Part shown: one piece after another, positions 31,926 to 36,608 of the stretch | Layout: the number at the start of each line of letters is the position of its first letter | Numbering within the stretch: the stretch's first letter is position 1 | NCBI GenBank assembly: GCA_946647055.1 | Contig: CAMPCT010000003.1 | Location: 1 to 36,608, forward strand | Direction of reading: 5' to 3' | Origin: an uncultured Atopobium sp. | Lineage (GTDB): Bacteria > Actinomycetota > Coriobacteriia > Coriobacteriales > Atopobiaceae | Length of the DNA stretch: 36,608 bases | Made by a program: the position numbers and the translations under genes | Notes under the pieces: generated by a model | Told to the model about the DNA's origin: nothing | The model's input: only the letters and a program-made list of their open reading frames with translations | Database searches by the model: none

Positions 31926-32398
31926 GCGCGATCGAAGAGCTGCGCCGCCTGCTGGACGAGCGTGGGGTGGAGTGGGACTACGGCATTACAGGCTCTACCA
32001 CGACGAGGTTCAGCGTCCACGGGATAGAACTTACTTTTACGCCGATGCGCGATGGGCTTGTGTGCTCGACCATTCTGACCCCCGAGCAGGTCATCGCCGC
32101 GACGCTGGGTCCGTGCAGCGATTCGTACAGTTGCACGAACGATTGCACGAACAGTGAACGAACGGGGACGTGCAGGCTAGAGAACTTCGCTGATGTGCCG
32201 TTCAGTGTTGACTACGAGATGGAGGGCTACGACATGGGCAGCAGCAGGGACTACGCGACGCTTGCTGAGTGCAGCTCTTGTGGTGCCTACGTCATTGTGC
32301 CGCCTGAGTACCATCACGTGCTCACGTGCGACGGTAACGAGGTGTACCAGCCCTACCGTTTCTGCCCCAACTGCGGACGTCGAATCGAGGTGGAGTGA
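31922..32398 (+). CDS. Zinc-ribbon protein, 158 residues
   Basis: The N-terminus is a small alpha/beta region (EELRRLLDERGVEWDYGITG) of a kind seen in gut actinobacterial phages. Toward the C-terminus a zinc ribbon is clear: CSSCGAYVIVPPEYHH, then RFCPNCGRRIEVE. In the middle a 12-base tandem repeat encodes CTNDCTNS. GTG 31922 overlaps the previous stop. The end codons GAG GTG GAG double as the next ribosome binding site. Confidence 0.75.
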   Translation: MSAIEELRRLLDERGVEWDYGITGSTTTRFSVHGIELTFTPMRDGLVCSTILTPEQVIAATLGPCSDSYSCTNDCTNSERTGTCRLENFADVPFSVDYEMEGYDMGSSRDYATLAECSSCGAYVIVPPEYHHVLTCDGNEVYQPYRFCPNCGRRIEVE

Positions 32399-32631
32399 TG
32401 GCTGAGTACGTGTGCGAGTTGCCCGTGGATGGCATGGCGAGCTTCATGAGCGGCGGCGAGCTGATACCAGTGCACGAGCGCATCGTGCGGTGCAGGGATT
32501 GCGAGCGCTACAGCGAGCACGAATGGATTATTGCAACCGACGTGAGCGACGTGTGCCATTTCTTCGGCGACGGCGTGAAGGTGGAGCCTGACGGCTTCTG
32601 CAAGTGGGGAGTTAGGAGGACGGATGGCTAA
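32398..32631 (+). CDS. Zinc-binding microprotein, 77 residues
   Basis: The protein has CRDCERYSEHEW, then CHFFGDGVKVEPDGFCKWGV, a CxxC-C-C pattern that recurs in small phage proteins from gut hosts. Its N-terminus EYVCELPVDGMASFMSGGEL is short and polar. ATG 32398 is preferred to GTG 32395 for its spacing from GAGGTGGAG. It overlaps the next gene by 8 bases. Confidence 0.75.
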   Translation: MAEYVCELPVDGMASFMSGGELIPVHERIVRCRDCERYSEHEWIIATDVSDVCHFFGDGVKVEPDGFCKWGVRRTDG

Positions 32632-32842
32632 GCGCTACTTCTGCGACAGGTGCGGCAAGGAAATCAACATCGACAGCGACGGCTTTGCCCAGATGCATGT
32701 CTACAGTTGGAGCCGTGGCGGCGCCGAGCGGATGGAGTACAAGCCCGACTTCCGCCACCGCGACGGCTATGAGGACTTCATGCTGTGCGCCAAGTGCGCG
32801 AACGAGGTGTTCGGGCAGCTCGATGGGATGGAGGACGCATGA
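32624..32842 (+). CDS. Zinc-ribbon microprotein, 72 residues
   Basis: CDRCGKEINIDSDGF at the start and LCAKCANEVFGQLDG at the end make a complete zinc ribbon around a basic aromatic loop (HVYSWSRGGAERMEYKPDF). GTTAGGAGG lies before ATG 32624 inside the previous gene. It ends in an ATGA overlap with the next gene. Confidence 0.78.
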   Translation: MAKRYFCDRCGKEINIDSDGFAQMHVYSWSRGGAERMEYKPDFRHRDGYEDFMLCAKCANEVFGQLDGMEDA

Positions 32843-33072
32843 GCAGGCCGCACAACTGCCGCCATTGCGCGTTCATGTGCTGCGGCGATGCCAACTGGTG
32901 CAGCGAGCACGAGGAGGTCATGAGTGACATGCAGATTCTAGTGGCCCGCAAATGCCCCGATTGGCGCTGGTGCGAGATGGACGCGCTGACGATGGTGGAG
33001 TGGCACGAGCGCGTGCCGCAAAGCAAGAGGGCCGTCCTTGACGGACAGACGCGGTTGGAGGTTAGCGCATGA
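32839..33072 (+). CDS. Cys-rich microprotein, 77 residues
   Basis: It opens with a dense cluster, NCRHCAFMCCGDANWC, followed by CPDWRWCEMD, giving at least seven Cys in the first 50 residues. The rest is a helix and an end LEVSA whose codons contain GGAGGT for the next gene. It may bind one or two metal ions. I know no function. Confidence 0.7.
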   Translation: MSRPHNCRHCAFMCCGDANWCSEHEEVMSDMQILVARKCPDWRWCEMDALTMVEWHERVPQSKRAVLDGQTRLEVSA

Positions 33073-33404
33073 GCACGCTATCAGCCCAGTGCGACGAGCT
33101 GCGGGCCATGGCAGAGAGCGTGGGGCTTGCGATGCCGCAGTCGGCGACGCTGATGATGGAGGCCGCCGACACCATCTGGGAGCTGCGCGGGAGCGTGCAC
33201 CGCGAGCGGGCCGAAGCCGCCAAGCTGCGGGAGCTGGTGAGGGACATGTTCGACTGCATCAGTCACGCGAACGAACAGGATTGGTTCTACTTTGAACGCG
33301 ACGAGTCTGGGTGTGGCATGAGTTGCACAGTCAACGGAGAAGGTTGCGGATTGTGCGTGCTAGCTGACCGCATGCGCGAGCTGGGAATCGAGGTGACCAC
33401 ATGA
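33069..33404 (+). CDS. Coiled-coil Cys-containing protein, paralogue A
   Basis: This 111-residue protein has a helix ending AAKLRELVRDMFDCI, a Cys-rich loop CGMSCTVNGEGCGLC, and the end DRMRELGIEVTT. The parts LRELV-DM and DRMRELG-EV recur in the next gene, so the two are tandem paralogues. ATG 33069 overlaps the previous stop as ATGA, and the same overlap joins it to the next. Confidence 0.72.
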   Translation: MSTLSAQCDELRAMAESVGLAMPQSATLMMEAADTIWELRGSVHRERAEAAKLRELVRDMFDCISHANEQDWFYFERDESGCGMSCTVNGEGCGLCVLADRMRELGIEVTT

Positions 33405-34010
33405 GCACATTCGAGATTGTTAGAGGCGTCGAGGGCGACTGCCTCGTGCTTAATGACACACGTATTTGTGGGCCGAAGCCATGGGGCGGTGGTCGCATCA
33501 TAAAGACCTTCCGCACAGATGGAGTCTACGAGGTTATCGACAAGGATGAGTACCGCAAGTTGATGGCCGAGAACGCACGCCTGCGGGAGCTTGTTAGTGA
33601 CATGATGCGATTCTTCGAGGACGGTGATTGGTGCGACAAGTGCAATCACGCACGCGAATGCGATTCGCAGGAGCAGTACGAGGGTGATTGCCTGATGCGC
33701 CTCGTGTTCCGTGACCGCATGCGCGAGCTGGGAGTGGAGGTGGACTCATGAGCAAGGTAACGATGTATTACTGCGACGTTTGCGGGGCCGAGCTTCAGGG
33801 CAGCGAAGCGTACTCATGCAGCGTCCCAGTGATGATACACGTGATAAACGAGTACGGGGCCGAGGTGCGAAAGCGCATAGAGTTCAGGACGATGGACATT
33901 TGCCCCGATTGCCTAGACCGCGCCGCCATGATTGAAACCAACATTGGCGCTGTTGGCCCCGTTCACGGCGAAGGCGAGTACCACATGCGTGAGCTGGGAG
34001 TGGAGGTGGA
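33365..34010 (+). repeat. Repeated gene-end cassette carrying the next ribosome binding site
   Basis: Three successive genes end with nearly the same DNA at 33365-33390, 33713-33744 and 33984-34010, encoding MRELG(I/V)EV. The GAGGTG that encodes Glu-Val also serves as the Shine-Dalgarno of the following ATG. Confidence 0.8.
33401..33751 (+). CDS. Coiled-coil Cys-containing protein, paralogue B
   Basis: This 116-residue protein starts with a different beta-rich segment (STFEIVRGVEGDCLVLNDTR). Then comes a shared helix (LRELVSDMMRFFEDG), a Cys stretch WCDKCNHARECDSQ, and the end DRMRELGVEVDS. DNA at 33713-33733 repeats 33365-33385 exactly over 21 bases. This points to duplication followed by N-terminal exchange. 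Confidence 0.72.
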   Translation: MSTFEIVRGVEGDCLVLNDTRICGPKPWGGGRIIKTFRTDGVYEVIDKDEYRKLMAENARLRELVSDMMRFFEDGDWCDKCNHARECDSQEQYEGDCLMRLVFRDRMRELGVEVDS

Positions 34011-34017
34011 GCCATGA
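33748..34017 (+). CDS. Zinc-ribbon microprotein, 89 residues
   Basis: CDVCGAELQGSEAYSC and CPDCLDRAAM form a zinc ribbon around a beta hairpin. The end HMRELGVEVEP repeats the tail of the two preceding genes although the rest differs; bases 33991-34010 equal 33725-33744. It overlaps both neighbours by ATGA. Confidence 0.75.
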   Translation: MSKVTMYYCDVCGAELQGSEAYSCSVPVMIHVINEYGAEVRKRIEFRTMDICPDCLDRAAMIETNIGAVGPVHGEGEYHMRELGVEVEP

Positions 34018-34094
34018 TCGTCGTGTACGCCATCGCCTCCGTGCTCTGGTGCTCGCTGGCAATCTGGTGGGCCGCTGGCGGTGGTCGCAAGTGA
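34014..34094 (+). CDS. 26-residue membrane peptide
   Basis: The peptide IVVYAIASVLWCSLAIWWAA followed by GGGRK is one membrane helix with a basic end. ATG 34014 overlaps the previous stop and has GGAGGTGGA at good spacing. Its stop overlaps the next GTG. The tight coupling argues for a real product despite its size. Confidence 0.55.
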   Translation: MIVVYAIASVLWCSLAIWWAAGGGRK

Positions 34095-34381
34095 GGGACG
34101 TGAAGGAGACGCACCGCAGGCGCGACGCCCTGTACACCGGAGCGGAGACCCGATGGTCGCTGTGCTGCCGCATCGCGCACCTGGAGGCCGACATGCCGGG
34201 CGACGCCGAGCGCGTCATGGAGCTGGACGAGGGCACGGACGGCGCGACCGGGCGCTGCCGCTGCGGCGGCTGCGGCGCCGTCATCGACACGGCGGACCGC
34301 TACTGCCGCAGGTGCGGCGCGAGGCTGAGGCCCGCGAACAAGACGCGAACGAGCGCGAACAAGACGAGCGCGAACAAGTGA
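34091..34381 (+). CDS. Zinc-ribbon protein ending in repeat-encoded tail
   Basis: This 96-residue protein has a helix with LCCRIAHLEADMPGDAERVM, then a zinc ribbon (CRCGGCGAVIDTADRYCRRC). The last 15 residues, ANKTRTSANKTSANK, come wholly from GCGAACAAGACG repeats, so the tail was probably added when repeats spread into the gene end. GTG 34091 overlaps the previous stop. Confidence 0.72.
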   Translation: MRDVKETHRRRDALYTGAETRWSLCCRIAHLEADMPGDAERVMELDEGTDGATGRCRCGGCGAVIDTADRYCRRCGARLRPANKTRTSANKTSANK

Positions 34382-34391
34382 GGAGGCGCCC

Positions 34392-34868
34392 ATGTACGGC
34401 AGCGCACGCGAGCTGTTCGGGGCCGCCATGGAGGCAGCCCGCGACGCGGAGCGCATCTCGCGGCAGCTCGAGGCGCTGGACGAGGGCTCGGAGGGCCTGA
34501 CCGCCGGCGACTTCGAGCCGCGGGTCCGCAGGACGTCCGACCCCGGGCGCATGGCGAGCATGGTCGCGCGGCGCATAGAGCAGCGGGCCCGCCTCGAGGA
34601 GCGCCAGGACGAGGACTACCGCATCATCGACCGGGCCTGCGAGCTGCTCTACGGCCCCGACAACCACGGGGGCCTGTACGCCCTCGTCGGGTGGCCGGCG
34701 GATGCGATCTACCACCACTACCTCGCCCTGCGCACGTGGGAGGAGGTCGGCCGGATCATGGCCTACCACCCGCGCTACGTCAAGGAGAGGGTGGCATGGG
34801 CCATGGACCTCGCCGACGCCAACGGGGAGATGTGGACCCGGCTCGGACAGGGCATGGCGGAGGCATGA
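34392..34868 (+). CDS. ArpU/sigma-region-4-like late regulator
   Basis: This 158-residue protein probably controls late transcription. The N-terminal helices (EAARDAERISRQLEALDEGS, ARRIEQRARLEERQDEDYRI) lead to a C-terminal helix-turn-helix like sigma region 4 (TWEEVGRIMAYHPRYVKERV). Gram-positive siphophages place such ArpU/RinA-type activators just before the packaging genes, which is where it lies if the genome is circular. GAGGAGG precedes ATG 34392, right after a repeat copy. Confidence 0.7.
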   Translation: MYGSARELFGAAMEAARDAERISRQLEALDEGSEGLTAGDFEPRVRRTSDPGRMASMVARRIEQRARLEERQDEDYRIIDRACELLYGPDNHGGLYALVGWPADAIYHHYLALRTWEEVGRIMAYHPRYVKERVAWAMDLADANGEMWTRLGQGMAEA

Positions 34869-34912
34869 GGCGCGAACAAGACGCGAACAAGGCGCGAACA
34901 AGAGGAGGACAC

Positions 34913-35296
34913 ATGAAGCCAGACAGCACGACCGCCCTCGAGCGGGCGCTCAACTACGCCCTCGGGTACATCGACAGCCTGGCATGGAGCGCCCCGAACG
35001 AGAAGGCGCGAACAAGCGCAAGACAGGCCGCCGAGACGATCAGGGAGGCCCTGCTGCAGGCCCCCGCGAACAAGACGGGCGCGCCCTCCCGCGAGGAGCC
35101 CGCGAACAAGACGGGCAACCGAATGCACTACGGCCGCGACGCCCTCGAGCGGATCCTGTCGGAGCGGGCCCCGGCCCAGATGCGGCGGGTCGAGCGCCTG
35201 GGCACCGAGGCACAGGACACCTTCTACGACAGGCTCGACAGGGCCGTCTACGCCGCGGTCGAGCGGGGCCTGCTGGCGGCCCGGGTGTCGGCATGA
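34913..35296 (+). CDS. Hypothetical protein with repeat-encoded ANKTG inserts
   Basis: This 127-residue protein is helical (TTALERALNYALGYIDSLAW and AQMRRVERLGTEAQDTFYDR). Two ANKTG pieces near residues 52 and 64, and ARTSAR near 33, are encoded by GCGAACAAGACG copies lying between predicted helices. I do not recognise the family. A repeat copy merges into its ribosome binding site GAGGAGG. Confidence 0.65.
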   Translation: MKPDSTTALERALNYALGYIDSLAWSAPNEKARTSARQAAETIREALLQAPANKTGAPSREEPANKTGNRMHYGRDALERILSERAPAQMRRVERLGTEAQDTFYDRLDRAVYAAVERGLLAARVSA

Positions 35297-35568
35297 CCCG
35301 CGAACAAGACGCCGCGCGCATAGCAGACCTGATGGCGCGCACCGACCGGGCCGAGGCCGACGCGGCCCACATGGCCGTCCGGCGGGCGATCTCCCGCCTC
35401 GACGCCATAGCGCGCACCGGGCACACGGAGACGGCGCGCCGGCGGGCGGCCGAGGCGCGCGACGCCCTGCGGAAGATCAGGCTCTGGGGCCGCGGCGACT
35501 GGGACACGATACAGCAGGAGGCCAGGCAGGAGGCAAAGAGGCTCCTCGAGGACTGCTCCGAGGCATAG
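35293..35568 (+). CDS. Hypothetical helical protein, 91 residues
   Basis: The protein is all helix (IADLMARTDRAEADAAHMAV, AARRRAAEARDALRKIRLWG-like stretches) with an acidic end. A repeat copy at 35300-35311 is read here in another frame as REQD near the start. ATG 35293 overlaps the previous stop as ATGA and has no strong site, so it depends on coupling. Confidence 0.6.
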   Translation: MTREQDAARIADLMARTDRAEADAAHMAVRRAISRLDAIARTGHTETARRRAAEARDALRKIRLWGRGDWDTIQQEARQEAKRLLEDCSEA

Positions 35569-35649
35569 GCCCGCCCGCGAACAAGACGCCCGCGAACAAG
35601 ACGCGACCGCGCCCGTGCGAACAAGACGCCCGCGCGATTGTGTGCTGGT

Positions 35650-35671
35650 TGTGTCGGTATGGCCCGACACA
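35650..35671. promoter_or_regulatory. Perfect 8-bp inverted repeat, possible operator
   Basis: TGTGTCGG (35650-35657) and CCGACACA (35664-35671) flank TATGGC. Part of it (CCGACAC) recurs at 35822-35828. It stands in the 339-base gene-free gap after 35568 and may bind a regulator such as the ArpU-like protein. Confidence 0.5.
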
Positions 35672-35708
35672 TGGAGCGGGCCAGCCGGTATGGTAGTCTG
35701 GGCGCCAA

Positions 35709-35797
35709 CGGCACCCGGGGGGTTAAAGGGGGGTGCCGGGAGGGCACCGACGAGGAGCCAGGGAGGCCCCGACGCGATCTGCGCCGGGGCCTCTTTT
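35709..35797 (+). ncRNA. Possible small RNA or leader, ending in a terminator
   Basis: CGGCACCC (35709-35716) pairs with GGGTGCCG (35731-35738). About 25 bases later a strong terminator closes the unit. A TATGGT at 35689-35694 could be a -10 box, but its -35 is poor. An open frame crosses the region without a ribosome binding site and runs through the terminator. A small RNA is inference from structure alone. Confidence 0.35.
35763..35797 (+). terminator. Rho-independent terminator
   Basis: GAGGCCCCG (35763-35771) pairs perfectly with CGGGGCCTC (35785-35793), with an inner CGC/GCG pair and TTTT at 35794-35797. Confidence 0.85.
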
Positions 35798-35850
35798 GTG
35801 TGCGGAAAATGTAAGGATACACCGACACGTCCCCGCCGCCGGTATAGGTA

Positions 35851-35856
35851 TATACT
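35851..35856 (+). promoter_or_regulatory. Possible -10 box TATACT before the last two genes
   Basis: TATACT lies in an AT-rich patch (35841-35859) between the terminator at 35797 and ATG 35908. No good -35 is visible 17 bases upstream. A promoter is needed here because a terminator precedes it. Confidence 0.4.
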
Positions 35857-35907
35857 AGCTGCAGGGCGCCGGCACCGGCGCAACGCGAACGAGAGAGGAG
35901 ACCGACG

Positions 35908-36159
35908 ATGGCCGCAAGGATCTACGGGACGAGGGCCGACCTGATGGCCGAGGAGATCGAGACCGCCCTGGGCGAGTACGCCGGCGACTTCACGGAGGAG
36001 GACTTCGACGCGATCTGCGACGAGATCGCCGAGTACCTGCCCGCCCGGCAGGGATACGCCCTCCGCCCCGAGTACGCCGACACCGACGACGGCACCGACC
36101 GCTTCTGGGCCCTCGTCTGGGGGATCCTGGAGGCCCGCGGCGAGGCCGCGAACGAGTAG
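35908..36159 (+). CDS. Hypothetical acidic protein, 83 residues
   Basis: The protein is acidic and helical (DLMAEEIETALGEYAGDFTE, EDFDAICDEIAEYLPARQGY). Its end EAANE is encoded by a variant repeat copy containing the stop codon, and another copy overlaps its ribosome binding site GAGAGAGGAGA. I do not recognise a family. Confidence 0.68.
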   Translation: MAARIYGTRADLMAEEIETALGEYAGDFTEEDFDAICDEIAEYLPARQGYALRPEYADTDDGTDRFWALVWGILEARGEAANE

Positions 36160-36199
36160 CGCCCGCGAACAAGACGCACGCGAACGAGAGGAGACCACG

Positions 36200-36439
36200 A
36201 TGGCGACACGCAAGAGGACACAGGCGGTGCGGGATACACAGGCCCGCTACGACCGCACGCATACCCGGCAGATCCCGCTGAAGCTGAACCTGGGCACCGA
36301 CGCCGACATCCTCGAATGGCTCGACGGCAAGGAGAACAGGAGCGGCTACATAAAGCAGCTCATCCGCCGCGACATGGCTCTCCACCGCCCCGCGCCGGGC
36401 GACGACGCGACCGACCGCGAACAAGACGCCCGCGGCTGA
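36200..36439 (+). CDS. Ribbon-helix-helix-like small DNA-binding protein
   Basis: This 79-residue protein has YDRTHTRQIPLKLNLGTDAD then ILEWLDGKENRSGYIKQLIR, a family common in Gram-positive mobile elements and thought to be ribbon-helix-helix repressors. The tail TDREQDARG comes from a repeat copy. A repeat variant merges with its ribosome binding site (GAGAGGAGA). It is the last gene before the terminator at the right end. Confidence 0.72.
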   Translation: MATRKRTQAVRDTQARYDRTHTRQIPLKLNLGTDADILEWLDGKENRSGYIKQLIRRDMALHRPAPGDDATDREQDARG

Positions 36440-36486
36440 GGATCCGGGAGACACGGCAAAAGCAGTGACACGGCAACAGGAAAGCA

Positions 36487-36509
36487 GGGGCCCCGCGCGG
36501 GCCCCTTTT
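36487..36509 (+). terminator. Terminator at the right end
   Basis: GGGGCCC (36487-36493) pairs with GGGCCCC (36499-36505), then TTTT. The 99 bases after it hold two GCGAACAAGACG copies and GC-rich sequence with no gene seen. Confidence 0.85.
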
Positions 36510-36608
36510 CCATGCCCCGGCGCCCCCGCGAACAAGACGCCCGCCCCCGCGAACAAGACGCCCGCGCCCGGGAGGGGCGGCCGCCGGCGCCACGCACCCG
36601 GCGCGCCC

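Larger units (their letters stand above)
34334..36560 (+). repeat. Dispersed GCGAACAAGACG repeat family, all on the plus strand
   Basis: Thirteen exact copies start at 34334, 34355, 34872, 35066, 35102, 35300, 35577, 35592, 35617, 36165, 36417, 36528 and 36549. Variants start at 34345, 34370, 34883, 34894, 35008, 35885, 36148 and 36180, several with GAACGAG. All face the same way. Most lie at gene ends, gene starts or between genes, and several run into a ribosome binding site (GAACAAGAGGAGG, GAACGAGAGGAGA). Where they fall in genes they are read as ANKT or REQD. None was noticed in the structural genes. The function is unknown. Confidence 0.9.

Noticed and set aside
35659..35814. 51-codon open frame in the intergenic gap
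   Set aside because: It has no ribosome binding site and runs through a strong terminator stem.
34334..36560. LexA (SOS) boxes in the GCGAACAAGACG family
   Set aside because: The copies contain CGAAC, one half of known Gram-positive SOS boxes, but lack the GTTCG partner at the required distance.
1..36608. Direct terminal repeat joining both window ends
   Set aside because: The first and last 40 bases share no visible match, so circularity is argued from gene order only.
1..36608. tRNA or rRNA genes, insertion sequences, antibiotic resistance or toxin genes
   Set aside because: No cloverleaf, transposase or known cargo protein was recognised on reading both strands.

Overview
The window looks like one temperate, siphovirus-type phage genome of a high-GC Gram-positive host. 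Two 60-base lines counted by eye gave about 68% GC in a typical gene (29221-29280) and 47% in one inserted gene (30361-30420). Strong GGAGG-type ribosome binding sites, an NlpC/P60-like endolysin and an integrase of a gut-actinobacterial type suggest an actinobacterium, perhaps a gut Coriobacteriia; the host is inferred, not shown. The integrase lies mid-window, just past the lysis genes and beside a pair of direct repeats. That is the order of a circular or virion-form genome with an intact attP, not of an integrated prophage with att sites at its ends.

Layout. 93-9154: a ParB-like/methyltransferase fusion, small and large terminase, SPP1-like portal, minor capsid protein, scaffold, HK97-fold capsid protein, head-tail connectors and major tail protein. 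9247-19556: two tail assembly chaperone products joined by a -1 frameshift at A AAA AAC, tape measure, distal tail protein, a 1327-residue tail tip protein with collagen-like segments, and BppU-like baseplate proteins. 19556-20821: holin, endolysin and a 41-residue membrane peptide, closed by a strong terminator. 21036-22564, minus strand: integrase and repressor. 22581-22663: three operators with centres exactly 32 bp apart, overlapping a TTGACA-17-CATAAT promoter. 22870-24008: Cro-like regulator and a replication-initiator-like protein whose own gene carries iterons, an AT-rich stretch and inverted repeats, so it is the likely origin. 24019-25031: small early genes including an excisionase-like one. 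25038-25800: a gene-free stretch built of degenerate pentamers. 25848-29937: a RAMP-like protein, RusA-type resolvase, DUF1351-like protein, a putative annealing protein and SSB. 30047-34381: small genes, many encoding Cys-rich zinc-ribbon-like proteins and coupled by stop/start overlaps, interrupted by a low-GC homing-endonuclease-like gene. 34392-36439: an ArpU/sigma-region-4-like regulator and four small genes, threaded with about 21 same-strand copies of GCGAACAAGACG or close variants.

How it works together. In lysogeny the minus-strand repressor would hold the 22606-22634 promoter shut through the three operators. On induction, rightward transcription would express the Cro-like protein, the initiator and the recombination set. 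No helicase, primase or polymerase gene was recognised, so replication probably borrows the host replisome. The regulator at 34392 is placed to switch on the packaging-to-lysis operon that begins at the left end if the molecule is circular. The least explained parts are the GCGAACAAGACG family, the pentamer array and the zinc-ribbon microprotein block.
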